Shown here piece after piece: positions 1 to 8,011 of a stretch of DNA of 64,000 nt. Made by a program: the position numbers and the translations under genes. Positions within the stretch are counted from its first letter, which is position 1. Each line of letters begins with the position of its first letter. Source of the DNA: Spirosoma lacussanchae (GTDB lineage: Bacteria > Bacteroidota > Bacteroidia > Cytophagales > Spirosomataceae); NCBI RefSeq assembly GCF_005870035.1, contig NZ_SWJG01000002.1, positions 558,001 through 622,000 on the forward strand. The letters run 5' to 3'. The notes under the pieces were generated by a model. It saw nothing but the letters and a program-made list of their open reading frames with translations. It was not told the origin of the DNA and made no database searches.

Positions 1-302
1 TGGTAAGCATACCCATCCGGCATACAACCACAAACCCAATCGGGTTACAATCGGACGGGAGCAGCGTTGTCAAAGGCACGGTATCTTTACAGGGATGCCG
101 AAATTTTGAAAACATTTTACTTGGGAAACTAGTCAAGAAGAATTGTCAGGTTAACCGATAGGCGGCTAAGGCATAACAGATTGGCTAAAAAGTAAAAAAA
201 AACACCTTAACAGTGGATAGGCCGTTCCCTAAGTTTCCGTAGCCGCGTTTGGGAGAATTACAGTTTAGTTTGAAACATTGCGTCAAAATTAACTCAATAA
301 GT
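1..302. other. Leading intergenic stretch without a recognisable gene
   Basis: I see no credible coding region here. The segment becomes A-rich around 185-205 and precedes the exported protein that starts at 303. A near match to the Bacteroidota -7 element (TAAGTTTC, 230-237, one mismatch from TAnnTTTG) could belong to that gene's promoter, but this is weak. Confidence 0.4.
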
Positions 303-2318
303 ATGCGAACATTTATCCAACAACACCCCATGCGGATGCTGGCTGGACTCGTGTTGCTAGGTTTTGCAATGCCTTCTGTCGGTCTTGCTCAAGAGGCAGA
401 CACAGTCCGTCGGGACGCCGTACCGAGTTCAACAACTCCCAACCGAGCTTACTCCCGCGAAAACATTTATCGACTAGGCAAAGGAGTTTATACCGATACG
501 TTACGTCGGGACGACTTCAAAGCGCAGGCGAGCGATGTGGCAGAGCTTGACGATTGCGACACCACGTTCCAAACGTTTGTACTCGTACGGCGCCTGTCGC
601 CCTGGCGGATCGGACTGTTTGCCGGTCCCAACTTCGCCTATTGCGGTACCTGGGAAAACACGTTTGGTCCTACCCGTCGTGACAACACCCTGTACAATGG
701 TGCTGGCTTCAACATCACGGGTAACATTGATTACTTCCTGACACCTGCAACCCGTCGTTTACGGTTCGGTGTTGGCGCTGCACTGGGTTATCAGAATTAC
801 ATTACGCGCGGTGTTTATCGGGATTATCTGTACGGCCTTGCTGCCGTGCGGGGCGTTAACCGGGATCAGGTAACCATTCGTCAGCGTGCTTCGGAAGACA
901 TGTTCCTGACTGTCGGTCCGGTCCTGACCTTCACCGTAGCTCGCAGCCGTCGTAACCCAGATGCTACCACCTTTATTGAGGCTGGCGTACGGGGTGGTCT
1001 GTTCCGTACCGAAGCCGCAACGATCGCGGCTTTCATCCCGTCGCAGGGTGGATCGCTCCCAACGAACATTCCTTCGTTCGTAGAAGGTGGTGCTCTGCTT
1101 CGGACTGTAAACCCAAGCTACCGGCTGTATCATCCGGGCGTGATCGGATCGCTGGGCGTTTTCTTCCCGGTGGGCAGAAACAACTGGAACATCGGTATCC
1201 AGGGCCAGGGCTTCTTCACCCGTCTGAACTACATCATTGTAAACGGTATCCAGGATCAACTGCTGGAGTTCCGTCGTCAACATGGTGGCTTTAGTGCTGG
1301 TGTAGCTGTTCGCAAAGGATTCGTTCAGAAGAAGCTGATCCCGAAAGCACCAACTGTCTGCCCAACCTGCGATTCTATTCCGCAGCTGAGCGTTCAGTTC
1401 AATGGTCAGTCGCTCAAAGGCGTATCGCTCTCGTACACGGATCAGCCTGTTAATCCATCGGCAGCCGCCCCGGTTATCAGCTGGCGCAGCACGACTCCGA
1501 ATCCGAAGAACGAAACCTTCACCGCTCGTCTGTACTACCGTGCCGATTCAGTAGTAGCGGGTGCTCCGGGTGCTGATCAGGTGATCGCGCAGCTAGAGAA
1601 CACCACCGATACCACGCTGACATTCCCCGCTCAGTACTTCACGAACGGTCAGCTGAACCGTGGCTTCTACTACGTAACGGTACACAGCCGCCAGTCGGCC
1701 AAATGTGGCTCCTGCATGAGCGAAGTGGCTACGACAAGCTTCGCCAACGTACGTGTCCCTATCGACAAAGAGTCTCGTTTCCGTCACCGTCTGGAGCGCC
1801 TGGAAGTATTCTACAGAACGCCTGGCTCACGTGACTTCACCAGTATCTGTTACTGTAACGGTGAGATCACCGGTAAGACGATCAAGAAGAACCGTCTGTT
1901 CTACAGAAGCCTGAACCGCCGTCTGGCTACGGGTGAAGTTGAGTTCGACACCAACACGGTGATCCTGAACCTGCGCGACATTCCAGGCAATCTGGCTACA
2001 ACGCTGCAGACTGAGAAGAGCAACATCGAAAACAACGGTGGTATCCGCTACAAAGGTCGTCGAGTTCGTCCGCAGGTATCGTACTTCCGCGCTGTGTTCA
2101 CTGTCACCAAGCTGCCGATCAACGGTCAGCCTGAGCAGCAGGTGGGAAGCTTCAATACGATCATCAGCGACAACACATACTCGATCACTGATCTGAAACC
2201 GCTGACCGACGCTGAGCGTACGAAACTGCTGGCACCGCCTGCACCTCGTAAGCAGACACCACGTCGCCGGGGTGGCAACAGTGGCCGTCGTTCGGATGTG
2301 ATGTTCGGTGTAGAATAA
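303..2318 (+). CDS. Exported beta-rich protein of unknown function (probable outer-membrane protein)
   Basis: A protein of 671 residues if it starts at the ATG at 303. Upstream in-frame starts such as the TTG at 249 would place a long extension before the signal peptide. The N-terminus is a Sec signal peptide ending near SVGLAQ. Residues about 90-350 alternate polar and hydrophobic residues with many Gly/Tyr/Phe turns, as in an outer-membrane beta-barrel. The second half is a different, beta-rich region with several Cys pairs (CPTC, CGSC, CYC), and the C-terminus is basic (PRRRGG). The codon choice (CGT, GGT, AAC) resembles highly expressed genes, so the protein may be abundant. I do not recognise a named family. 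Outer-membrane placement is inferred. A terminator follows. Confidence 0.6.
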   Translation: MRTFIQQHPMRMLAGLVLLGFAMPSVGLAQEADTVRRDAVPSSTTPNRAYSRENIYRLGKGVYTDTLRRDDFKAQASDVAELDDCDTTFQTFVLVRRLSPWRIGLFAGPNFAYCGTWENTFGPTRRDNTLYNGAGFNITGNIDYFLTPATRRLRFGVGAALGYQNYITRGVYRDYLYGLAAVRGVNRDQVTIRQRASEDMFLTVGPVLTFTVARSRRNPDATTFIEAGVRGGLFRTEAATIAAFIPSQGGSLPTNIPSFVEGGALLRTVNPSYRLYHPGVIGSLGVFFPVGRNNWNIGIQGQGFFTRLNYIIVNGIQDQLLEFRRQHGGFSAGVAVRKGFVQKKLIPKAPTVCPTCDSIPQLSVQFNGQSLKGVSLSYTDQPVNPSAAAPVISWRSTTPNPKNETFTARLYYRADSVVAGAPGADQVIAQLENTTDTTLTFPAQYFTNGQLNRGFYYVTVHSRQSAKCGSCMSEVATTSFANVRVPIDKESRFRHRLERLEVFYRTPGSRDFTSICYCNGEITGKTIKKNRLFYRSLNRRLATGEVEFDTNTVILNLRDIPGNLATTLQTEKSNIENNGGIRYKGRRVRPQVSYFRAVFTVTKLPINGQPEQQVGSFNTIISDNTYSITDLKPLTDAERTKLLAPPAPRKQTPRRRGGNSGRRSDVMFGVE

Positions 2319-2334
2319 GCACAGAAAACCCAAC

Positions 2335-2368
2335 AAAAAAACCGGGAGCCAACGCTTCCGGTTTTTTT
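2335..2368 (+). terminator. Rho-independent terminator
   Basis: A short hairpin (stem ACCGGGAG/CTTCCGGT with one wobble pair) is preceded by an A-run and followed by seven T. It lies 17 bp after the stop of the exported protein and before the convergent transglutaminase-like gene, so it could serve both directions. Confidence 0.8.
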
Positions 2369-2402
2369 GTTAGGTGTCGATCAGGCAGGGGGAAAAAGGT
2401 TA

Positions 2403-3455
2403 TTAATAGACTACGGTAAAAGCAGAAATAGCTTCGTAGGATTTGTAGCGTTCGGTGCGGGCACCTTTAGGTTTAGCATACACATGTAACGTATGGGTGC
2501 CGCGCTGTTTGATTGGCACTGTTAACCGATAGCCATCAGCCGTCAGCTGGATGCTGATCGGAACATGGCTCGTAGTAGAGCCGTTTTGCCGGCCCAGCGA
2601 GCAAATAAACTCAACGGGCTGGCTGGTTTGAAGCGTGAGAGTAACCGCGTTGGTCGACCGGATTAGACCTGTTTTGGGAAAGTTGTCGTCGAATCCAAGT
2701 CGGAAGTAGGCATCGTAGATCTTGGGAAATTGGTCAAACTGTGCTTTACTGAATGGCTTGTCGAGAAGCTGCCAGCGCTGGTCGGCCGGGAAATGGTTGG
2801 CGCCGAATGCAACGGGCTCCGTAAGAAAATAAAAGTCGTTGGGCTGACCACCTTTTGCCGTTGTTTGGGCCCAGGCAATATCGACCAGATACCAATCACC
2901 ATCGAGCCGGACCGCGTTCCATTCATGATCAATATAACGAATCGGCTGGCCGGCCTCACTATCGTTGGTACGAGAGTACCCCTTGACGTTTACGACCTCA
3001 ATGCCGGCCCGGTTGAGCAGGTGTTTGTAAAGCAGGGCAAAGCCCGTACAGACGGTCTTCCGGCTCCGGAGCACACGGCCGGCATACTCGGTCTCGGAGG
3101 AGTAACGCTGACCGCTATAGGCATCCTCGTCATACTGCACATGCGACGTAATCCAGGCGTAGACCGAGCGGGCCTTGGCCAGTTCGCTGCGGGCGGGCGC
3201 TGTCAGATAATCGCTGAGCGTATTCAGGTTTCGGGTTGCCGATTCTGGTGTCTTGCGGGCGTAAGCGTCAATTACGCCATAATCGACGGTAACAAATTTC
3301 GATGGGCGCGGTATATCGGCTGTCAATGTTGATAGTTGAACTGCCGATTCGTTTGGCGCTGAAAAGGCGGTGAAGAAAAGCAGGCAGAAACAGGCTTGCA
3401 AAGAGGGGAACAGCAGGGTAATTTTCTGCCGAAACCAGGTTGTGTATGTTCGCAT
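2403..3455 (-). CDS. Exported transglutaminase-like (kyphoscoliosis-peptidase type) protein
   Basis: A protein of 350 residues with an N-terminal signal peptide (hydrophobic LLFPSLQACFCLLFFTAFSA) and a central transglutaminase-like fold. The catalytic triad can be read: Cys in TVCTGFALLYKHLL, His in YIDHEWNAV and Asp in WYLVDIAWA. The preceding segment (ARSVYAWITSHVQYD) is also typical of these domains. The C-terminal third is beta-rich and may be a ligand- or substrate-binding module. Members of this superfamily act as cysteine proteases or transglutaminases, and the substrate here is unknown. Secretion to the periplasm or surface is inferred. The start codon lies only 33 bp from that of the divergent PPC-domain gene, so the two promoters must overlap the opposite gene. 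Confidence 0.8.
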   Translation of the reverse strand: MRTYTTWFRQKITLLFPSLQACFCLLFFTAFSAPNESAVQLSTLTADIPRPSKFVTVDYGVIDAYARKTPESATRNLNTLSDYLTAPARSELAKARSVYAWITSHVQYDEDAYSGQRYSSETEYAGRVLRSRKTVCTGFALLYKHLLNRAGIEVVNVKGYSRTNDSEAGQPIRYIDHEWNAVRLDGDWYLVDIAWAQTTAKGGQPNDFYFLTEPVAFGANHFPADQRWQLLDKPFSKAQFDQFPKIYDAYFRLGFDDNFPKTGLIRSTNAVTLTLQTSQPVEFICSLGRQNGSTTSHVPISIQLTADGYRLTVPIKQRGTHTLHVYAKPKGARTERYKSYEAISAFTVVY

Positions 3456-3488
3456 TCCTCAGTCAGTATCACTAATTTCATAACACCA

Positions 3489-3980
3489 ATGCAGGCTTTT
3501 TTATTGCTGATTTTACCCCTTCTGGTCATGCTTCCGGACAATACACACGCCCAACCGACGCCCGTTGGTGCGGCCATGCACACGTATTCATTCCGGCTCA
3601 GGCCGGGTCAGGATCTGAAAAAAGAACTGGAAAAAGTGGTGCAGCAACAGCGAATCGGGGCGGGGGCTATACTGACCTGTGTGGGCAGTTTGACTGACGT
3701 GACGCTGCGGCTGGCCAATCAGGAAGGACCCAGTACATGGCATGGGCACTTCGAAATCGTATCGCTGGTTGGTACTCTTTCCGCCAATGGGAGTCACATC
3801 CATCTGTCAGTTTCCGACTCGACAGGGCGTACGCTGGGCGGTCATCTGCTGGACGGCTGTACCATATACACCACCGCCGAATTGTTGATTGGCGTCATGC
3901 CTGAGATCACCTATACGCGTGAGCCCGACCCTGCGTTTGGGTATCGGGAGCTGGTCGTGAGAAAACGTAAGAAGAAATAA
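3489..3980 (+). CDS. Exported PPC/DUF296-domain protein
   Basis: 163 residues from the ATG at 3489. The longer reading frame back to 3396 would overlap the divergent gene and lacks a sensible N-terminus. Residues 1-22 form a signal peptide (AFLLLILPLLVMLP...THAQ). The rest matches the PPC (plant and prokaryote conserved, DUF296) domain: YSFRLRPGQDL at the start, GAGAILTCVGSL, and the motif HIHLSVSDSTGRTLGGHLLDGC with conserved histidines and glycines. Plant proteins with this domain carry AT-hooks and bind DNA. The signal peptide argues against that role here, so the automatic name 'DNA-binding protein' would mislead. The function is unknown. A lysine-rich tail (RKRKKK) ends the protein. Confidence 0.75.
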   Translation: MQAFLLLILPLLVMLPDNTHAQPTPVGAAMHTYSFRLRPGQDLKKELEKVVQQQRIGAGAILTCVGSLTDVTLRLANQEGPSTWHGHFEIVSLVGTLSANGSHIHLSVSDSTGRTLGGHLLDGCTIYTTAELLIGVMPEITYTREPDPAFGYRELVVRKRKKK

Positions 3981-3981
3981 G

Positions 3982-4017
3982 CGCAAAAGCCACTCCCCGA
4001 CGGGAATGGCTTTTGCG
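3982..4017. terminator. Bidirectional terminator
   Basis: A near-perfect inverted repeat with arms around CGCAAAAGCCA and TGGCTTTTGCG lies between the convergent PPC-domain gene and the bifunctional-nuclease gene. The A/T-rich outer arms give U-runs in both directions. Confidence 0.85.
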
Positions 4018-4042
4018 TATACATATGCTGAAAATAAATGAT

Positions 4043-4642
4043 TTAGTTGCGTTTGCTCATCTCGTCACGAATCTTGGCAGCTCGCTCGTATTCCTCGTTG
4101 CCAAGCGCTTCTTCGAGCATCTTCTGCAATTCTTCCGACGACGCATTTTTCAGCTGATCACCGAAAGAGCGTGACGAGGGTCGGTTAGGTGTCGAGCGAA
4201 CCAGTTCTTCCTGCTCTTCCTCTTCGTCGCTGCCACTTGCGGTGATTCCTGCTTCGGACAAGATCGACTCGTTCGTGTAGATGGGTACATCGAACCGAAT
4301 GCCGATGGCAATAGCATCGGATGGGCGAGCATCGATGACCGTTTCGCGAACGCCATCGAAACAGACGATTTTGGCGAAAAAGATGCCTTCGCGCAAATCC
4401 GAAATTACGATCTCGCGAACCGTAAACCGAAACTGCTCCGCAAACTGCTTGAACAGGTCGTGCGTCATCGGCCGATTCGGAACGATTTTTTCAATCTCAA
4501 TGGCGATTGCCTGGGCCTCAAACATGCCAATGATGATTGGCAACCGGCGGTTGCCATATTCTTCTCCCAGTACCAGCGCAAACGAACCCGACTGCGACTG
4601 ACTGGGCGATAGTCCTAGTATTTCCAGCTTAATCTTATCCAC
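4043..4642 (-). CDS. Bifunctional nuclease (BFN/DUF151) family protein with UVR motif
   Basis: 199 residues from a GTG start (the codon at 4640-4642); no ATG lies upstream in frame. Residues 1 to about 135 are the BFN domain (ILGLSPSQSQSGSFALVLGE..., then RPSDAIAIGIRFDVPIYTNESIL). After an acidic linker, residues about 165-198 form a UvrB/UvrC-type helical hairpin (LQKMLEEALGNEEYERAAKIRDEM). BFN proteins of plants and Mycobacterium/Thermotoga have been linked to nuclease activity and stress responses, but in bacteria the role is poorly defined. The UVR hairpin is normally a protein-protein contact, so a partner such as a Clp or Uvr component is possible. The gene is followed by a bidirectional terminator and preceded by a structured spacer. 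Confidence 0.85.
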   Translation of the reverse strand: MDKIKLEILGLSPSQSQSGSFALVLGEEYGNRRLPIIIGMFEAQAIAIEIEKIVPNRPMTHDLFKQFAEQFRFTVREIVISDLREGIFFAKIVCFDGVRETVIDARPSDAIAIGIRFDVPIYTNESILSEAGITASGSDEEEEQEELVRSTPNRPSSRSFGDQLKNASSEELQKMLEEALGNEEYERAAKIRDEMSKRN

Positions 4643-4660
4643 AGCGCGAATTTAATCAAA

Positions 4661-4764
4661 AGTAGTAACAGGGCCACCTGGTGCATAATAAGTAAGCGTC
4701 TGCGTGCCTACCGATTTATGAAATTAGTCATCTATACGACAAGCGGGGTGGCTCTGTTGCTACT
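4661..4764 (+). repeat. 18-nt inverted repeat with a 68-nt interior, fully paired only as + strand RNA
   Basis: The arms are 4661-4678 (AGTAGTAACAGGGCCACC) and 4747-4764 (GGTGGCTCTGTTGCTACT). The two differences between them both become G-U pairs in a plus-strand transcript, but A-C mismatches in a minus-strand transcript. The element sits between the start of the BFN gene and the end of etfA. It may be a small structured RNA or the remnant of a miniature element. Confidence 0.45.
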
Positions 4765-4773
4765 CCCGATCGG

Positions 4774-5736
4774 TTACAGCCCCTGCACTGCCTTCGTAAG
4801 CCGCGGTAATACGTCGAACACGTCGCCAACGATACCATAATCGGCCGACTTGAAGAACGGAGCCTCGGGGTCTTTATTGATAACAACAATTACCTTTGAG
4901 GAGTTTACGCCAGCCAGATGTTGTATAGCGCCTGAAATTCCGGCGGCTATGTACAAATTTGGGCTTACTTTGATTCCGGTTTGCCCAACGTGCTCATGGT
5001 GAGGGCGCCAGTCCAGATCCGACACCGGCTTCGAGCAGGCCGTTGCGGCTCCCAGCGCCTTAGCCAGGTCTTCTACAATGGCCCAGTTTTCGGGACCTTT
5101 CAGACCGCGACCGGCCGAAACAACCAGATCGGCTTCGGGCAACAGGACATCGCCAGTGGCTTTTTCCGTTTTCTTAACGGTGATTACGAAATCGTTCTCG
5201 TTAAGGGTGGGCGAAAAAGTCTCTACGGAGGCCGTTGCCTCACTTTCTTCCGGCGTAATGGTGTTTTTCTTAATAGCCAGAATTTTTACGTCGGCTTTCA
5301 GATCATTATAGGCAAAGGCTTTACCAGTATAAATGCTGCTTTTGACCCGAAAGCCAGCCGACAGGTCGGGTAATTCGATCACATTGGCCGCCAGACCCGC
5401 CTTGAGTTTGCCGGCCAGCCGCGCCGTCATCGCATCGGCCAGGGATGATTTGGCGAGTACAACTACTTTACTGCTTTCCTGCTGCGCTGCGGCCGAAACA
5501 ACGGTAGCGTAGGCCATGCCGTTGGGTTCGTTAAGCTTGCCGTCGGCCGCGTGGAGCACCTTGGTGGCGCCAAAACGACCGGCCGAAGCCAGCTCGCTGT
5601 CGTCGGCCTGGCCAATTACAATAGCGGTGGCCGATGTGCCGAGCATTGCCGCGACCTTGGCGCCGTAAAAAATTGCTTCCTGTGAAGATTTCTTGAGTTT
5701 GCCTTCGTCTAATTCGGCAAATATGAGAACAGACAT
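4774..5736 (-). CDS. etfA: Electron transfer flavoprotein alpha subunit
   Basis: 320 residues, the usual length for EtfA/FixB. The N-terminal half is the variable domain ([20 protein letters not shown]). The C-terminal half carries the FAD-binding signature: [12 protein letters not shown], then [30 protein letters not shown] and [19 protein letters not shown]. With EtfB it forms the soluble heterodimer that takes electrons from acyl-CoA dehydrogenases and passes them to ETF:quinone oxidoreductase. The gene follows etfB on the same strand after 80 bp, so the two are probably co-transcribed. No ETF-quinone oxidoreductase is present nearby. The one acyl-CoA dehydrogenase homologue in the window (25.7 kb) could be a donor, but this is speculative. 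Confidence 0.95.
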   Translation of the reverse strand: MSVLIFAELDEGKLKKSSQEAIFYGAKVAAMLGTSATAIVIGQADDSELASAGRFGATKVLHAADGKLNEPNGMAYATVVSAAAQQESSKVVVLAKSSLADAMTARLAGKLKAGLAANVIELPDLSAGFRVKSSIYTGKAFAYNDLKADVKILAIKKNTITPEESEATASVETFSPTLNENDFVITVKKTEKATGDVLLPEADLVVSAGRGLKGPENWAIVEDLAKALGAATACSKPVSDLDWRPHHEHVGQTGIKVSPNLYIAAGISGAIQHLAGVNSSKVIVVINKDPEAPFFKSADYGIVGDVFDVLPRLTKAVQGL

Positions 5737-5816
5737 ATACGAGGTTTCGGTTTATGGTTTTCGACACGCGGTTCGTCGGACGAGGTCCAGGAACCACCCG
5801 GTGAAAACAGCTTTGA

Positions 5817-6554
5817 TCAGATAACTTTAGCTTCGGTGCGCAGGAGCTGGATCAGGGTTTCGGCTTCTTCGGCCTTGATCATTTTCACGCTGCCACGGGG
5901 AGCGGGGAGTTCGTAGCTACCGACGGCGGTCAGTTTGTCTGTGCCGGTTGGTTCTACAATCTTCAGCGGCTTAGTCCGGGCGGTCATGATACCACGCATG
6001 TTCGGAATCTTCCATTCGGCAATCGGCTCCTGGCAACCTAAAACCAACGGAAGCTTAGCCTCCAGCTCTTCTTTGCCACCCTCAATTTCGCGGGTGATCT
6101 GAGCCGTGTCGCCGGCGATATCCAGAAGCATAACCGGTGAGATAGACGGAATGCCAAGCATCTCGCCAACAATACCGTGTACCTGACCGCCATTGTAATC
6201 GATTGATTCGCGGCCCATCAGGATCAGATCGTACTGCGCATCTTTGGCAATGGCCGCAATCTGTTCCGCTACAAAATAAGCGTCGGTTGGTTCGGCATTA
6301 ACCCGGATCGCATCGTCGGCGCCGATAGCCAGACATTTGCGGATGACGGGTTCGGCGTCGGCTTCGCCTACGTTCAGGACCGTTACGCTGGCACCTAGTT
6401 TTTCTTTTAGCTCAACGGCCCGCGCCAGTGCGTAATCGTCGTAAGGGCCGGTGATGAACGTTACACCCGCTTTGTTGAGCCTGGTGTTATTGTCCGTAAA
6501 GGCAATTTTGGTGGTGGTGTCGGGCACACTCGTCACACACACTAAAATCTTCAT
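5817..6554 (-). CDS. etfB: Electron transfer flavoprotein beta subunit
   Basis: 245 residues, standard for EtfB/FixA. Motifs seen: MKILVCVTSVPDTTTKI at the start, the AMP-binding loop region DLILMGRESIDYNGGQVHGIVGEMLG, and the recognition-loop segment EGGKEELEAKLPLVLGCQEPIAEW followed by RGIMTARTKPL. The recognition loop contacts the partner dehydrogenases. It is the first gene of the etfBA operon. Its upstream region contains TACTTTTG on the minus strand (6662-6669), a match to the Bacteroidota -7 box, giving an untranslated leader of about 100 nt. Confidence 0.95.
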   Translation of the reverse strand: MKILVCVTSVPDTTTKIAFTDNNTRLNKAGVTFITGPYDDYALARAVELKEKLGASVTVLNVGEADAEPVIRKCLAIGADDAIRVNAEPTDAYFVAEQIAAIAKDAQYDLILMGRESIDYNGGQVHGIVGEMLGIPSISPVMLLDIAGDTAQITREIEGGKEELEAKLPLVLGCQEPIAEWKIPNMRGIMTARTKPLKIVEPTGTDKLTAVGSYELPAPRGSVKMIKAEEAETLIQLLRTEAKVI

Positions 6555-6661
6555 TGGCTATGCGGTTTTGGTTGATATAGTGACTGATGATCGGTTTTTC
6601 GAAGCCTGCTTTCTGCCGGTTGGCAGCAGACAACGGAAAACTAACCATTACTTTTACGGCG

Positions 6662-6669
6662 CAAAAGTA
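6662..6669 (-). promoter_or_regulatory. Probable -7 promoter element of etfBA
   Basis: Read on the minus strand this is TACTTTTG, matching TAnnTTTG, the -7 element of the Bacteroidota primary sigma factor. It lies about 108 bp before the etfB start codon. A clear -33 element was not found. Confidence 0.5.
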
Positions 6670-6717
6670 ATCATACGCCTATAGAAAGTATGCATGCATA
6701 CTAATTTTCTTGCCTCA

Positions 6718-7047
6718 ATGAATAACGAGCGTATCCAACAATTAATTCGATTTGTACAGGAAGAACCCGGAGAGCCGTTCAATGTTTATGCGCTGGCCAT
6801 GGAATACATGAACAGTCAGCCCGAGCAGGCACGGGTTTATTTCGACCAACTCCTGAGCGATCATCCTGATTATCTGCCGACGTATTACCACGTAGCCGCT
6901 TTGTATGCCGAGCTGGATGAGCGCGATAAGGCGGCCGAACTTTACCAAAAAGGGATCAGGCTGGCAGAGGTACAGAATAACCAGAAGGCGTTACAGGAGT
7001 TGCAGCGCGCCCGCCAGGCGTTCGACGATGACGACGACGAGTGGTAG
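6718..7047 (+). CDS. Small TPR-repeat protein
   Basis: 109 residues from the ATG at 6718 (MNNERIQQLIRFVQEEP). An upstream in-frame ATG at 6694 would add eight residues. The sequence contains about two tetratricopeptide helical pairs (PFNVYALAMEYMNSQPEQARVYFDQLLSDHPDYLPTYYHVAALYAEL and DERDKAAELYQKGIRLAEV...) and a strongly acidic tail (DDDDDEW). There is no signal peptide, so it is expected to be cytoplasmic. TPR proteins of this size are scaffolds, and no partner can be named. It is divergent from etfB and convergent with the lipoprotein gene, whose stop lies only 6 bp away. Confidence 0.8.
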   Translation: MNNERIQQLIRFVQEEPGEPFNVYALAMEYMNSQPEQARVYFDQLLSDHPDYLPTYYHVAALYAELDERDKAAELYQKGIRLAEVQNNQKALQELQRARQAFDDDDDEW

Positions 7048-7053
7048 GTTTGG

Positions 7054-7863
7054 CTAGCGCCGGCGTTTTTTCTTTTCCGTTATGAAGCCCTGTTTGAAGA
7101 GCAGCGGTACGGTAGCCTGTTCGGGCAGGGTATAGCTGAGCGCTATGTAGTTGGCTGAGGCTACTTTGGGCAAGTATACAAATCCGCGTATCGACTCGTT
7201 GGGCTCAAGCGTATTGGCTCTAAGGGCTAGTTCGCGCCAGCGGTATTCTTCGTAATCGTAGCGTTGCATTCGGTTGGCGAAGGTGCCGTAATCGATGGCG
7301 CGCTTGGCGGCTATGCCCTGGTACATGAAATCATGCGTAACCCGGTTATTCACCCATTCCCGGTACGAAGTTCGGTTTCGATTCGTTGAGGACGATACAT
7401 CCGAGGCAACTGCGGCTACGAGCAGCACGGTATTCATGATCTTGGCCCGTTTCAGCCGTTTTTCTTCCTGTTTGCGTTTGATACCGATCCGACTGGCTTC
7501 ATAAGTTGGGTCGGCGGCTGATTGGGCGAGGGGCAGGCCGGTGCTGTGCGGATCGGGCAGGGTGTCCTGGTGCGGGCCTAAGGCCACAAACCGAAAATCG
7601 GCAGGGTTGATGCTGATCGGGTGGTCGGTTCGGTTCTTAATTTCAATATCGAGTACGGCATACTCCAGGTCTTCGCGTTCGAACGACGCCACAACCCCTA
7701 CGCCGTTATCTTCCGCCTTGGTAACGGGCCGACCGTCAATAGTAGTGATATCGCCCGAAGCGGGTTCCAGCTGGTAGGTCGTTATGGTAGGCGCACAGCT
7801 ACTCATTGTGTGCAGCACAACGGCCGTGAGTAAACTCCATTTAACGTAAACAGATGCGTTCAT
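7054..7863 (-). CDS. Putative lipoprotein of unknown function
   Basis: 269 residues with a lipoprotein-type signal sequence: a hydrophobic stretch followed by LHTMSSC, so lipidation at Cys23 is likely. A short hydrophobic segment (TVLLVAAVASD) lies in the middle, next to a run of basic residues (IKRKQEEKRLKRAKIM). The N-terminal portion (YAVLDIEIKNRTDHPISINPADFRFVAL) resembles an immunoglobulin-like fold found in uncharacterised Bacteroidota lipoproteins, and the C-terminus is basic. I do not recognise a named family. It is separated from the upstream Nramp-like gene by about 150 bp and may have its own promoter. Confidence 0.65.
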   Translation of the reverse strand: MNASVYVKWSLLTAVVLHTMSSCAPTITTYQLEPASGDITTIDGRPVTKAEDNGVGVVASFEREDLEYAVLDIEIKNRTDHPISINPADFRFVALGPHQDTLPDPHSTGLPLAQSAADPTYEASRIGIKRKQEEKRLKRAKIMNTVLLVAAVASDVSSSTNRNRTSYREWVNNRVTHDFMYQGIAAKRAIDYGTFANRMQRYDYEEYRWRELALRANTLEPNESIRGFVYLPKVASANYIALSYTLPEQATVPLLFKQGFITEKKKRRR

Positions 7864-8011
7864 AACCGTCAGGGTAAGAGGCTATTTGCTTGTTAGCGTA
7901 AAGGTAATTAGCGGCTGGCTTTCTATGTATCCAGTAAACCCCGGTTTTTTACCGACTGTGTATCTGTCCGTTACCCGACAGGAGGAGGTCAGGTCAGGCA
8001 GATGAACTGCG

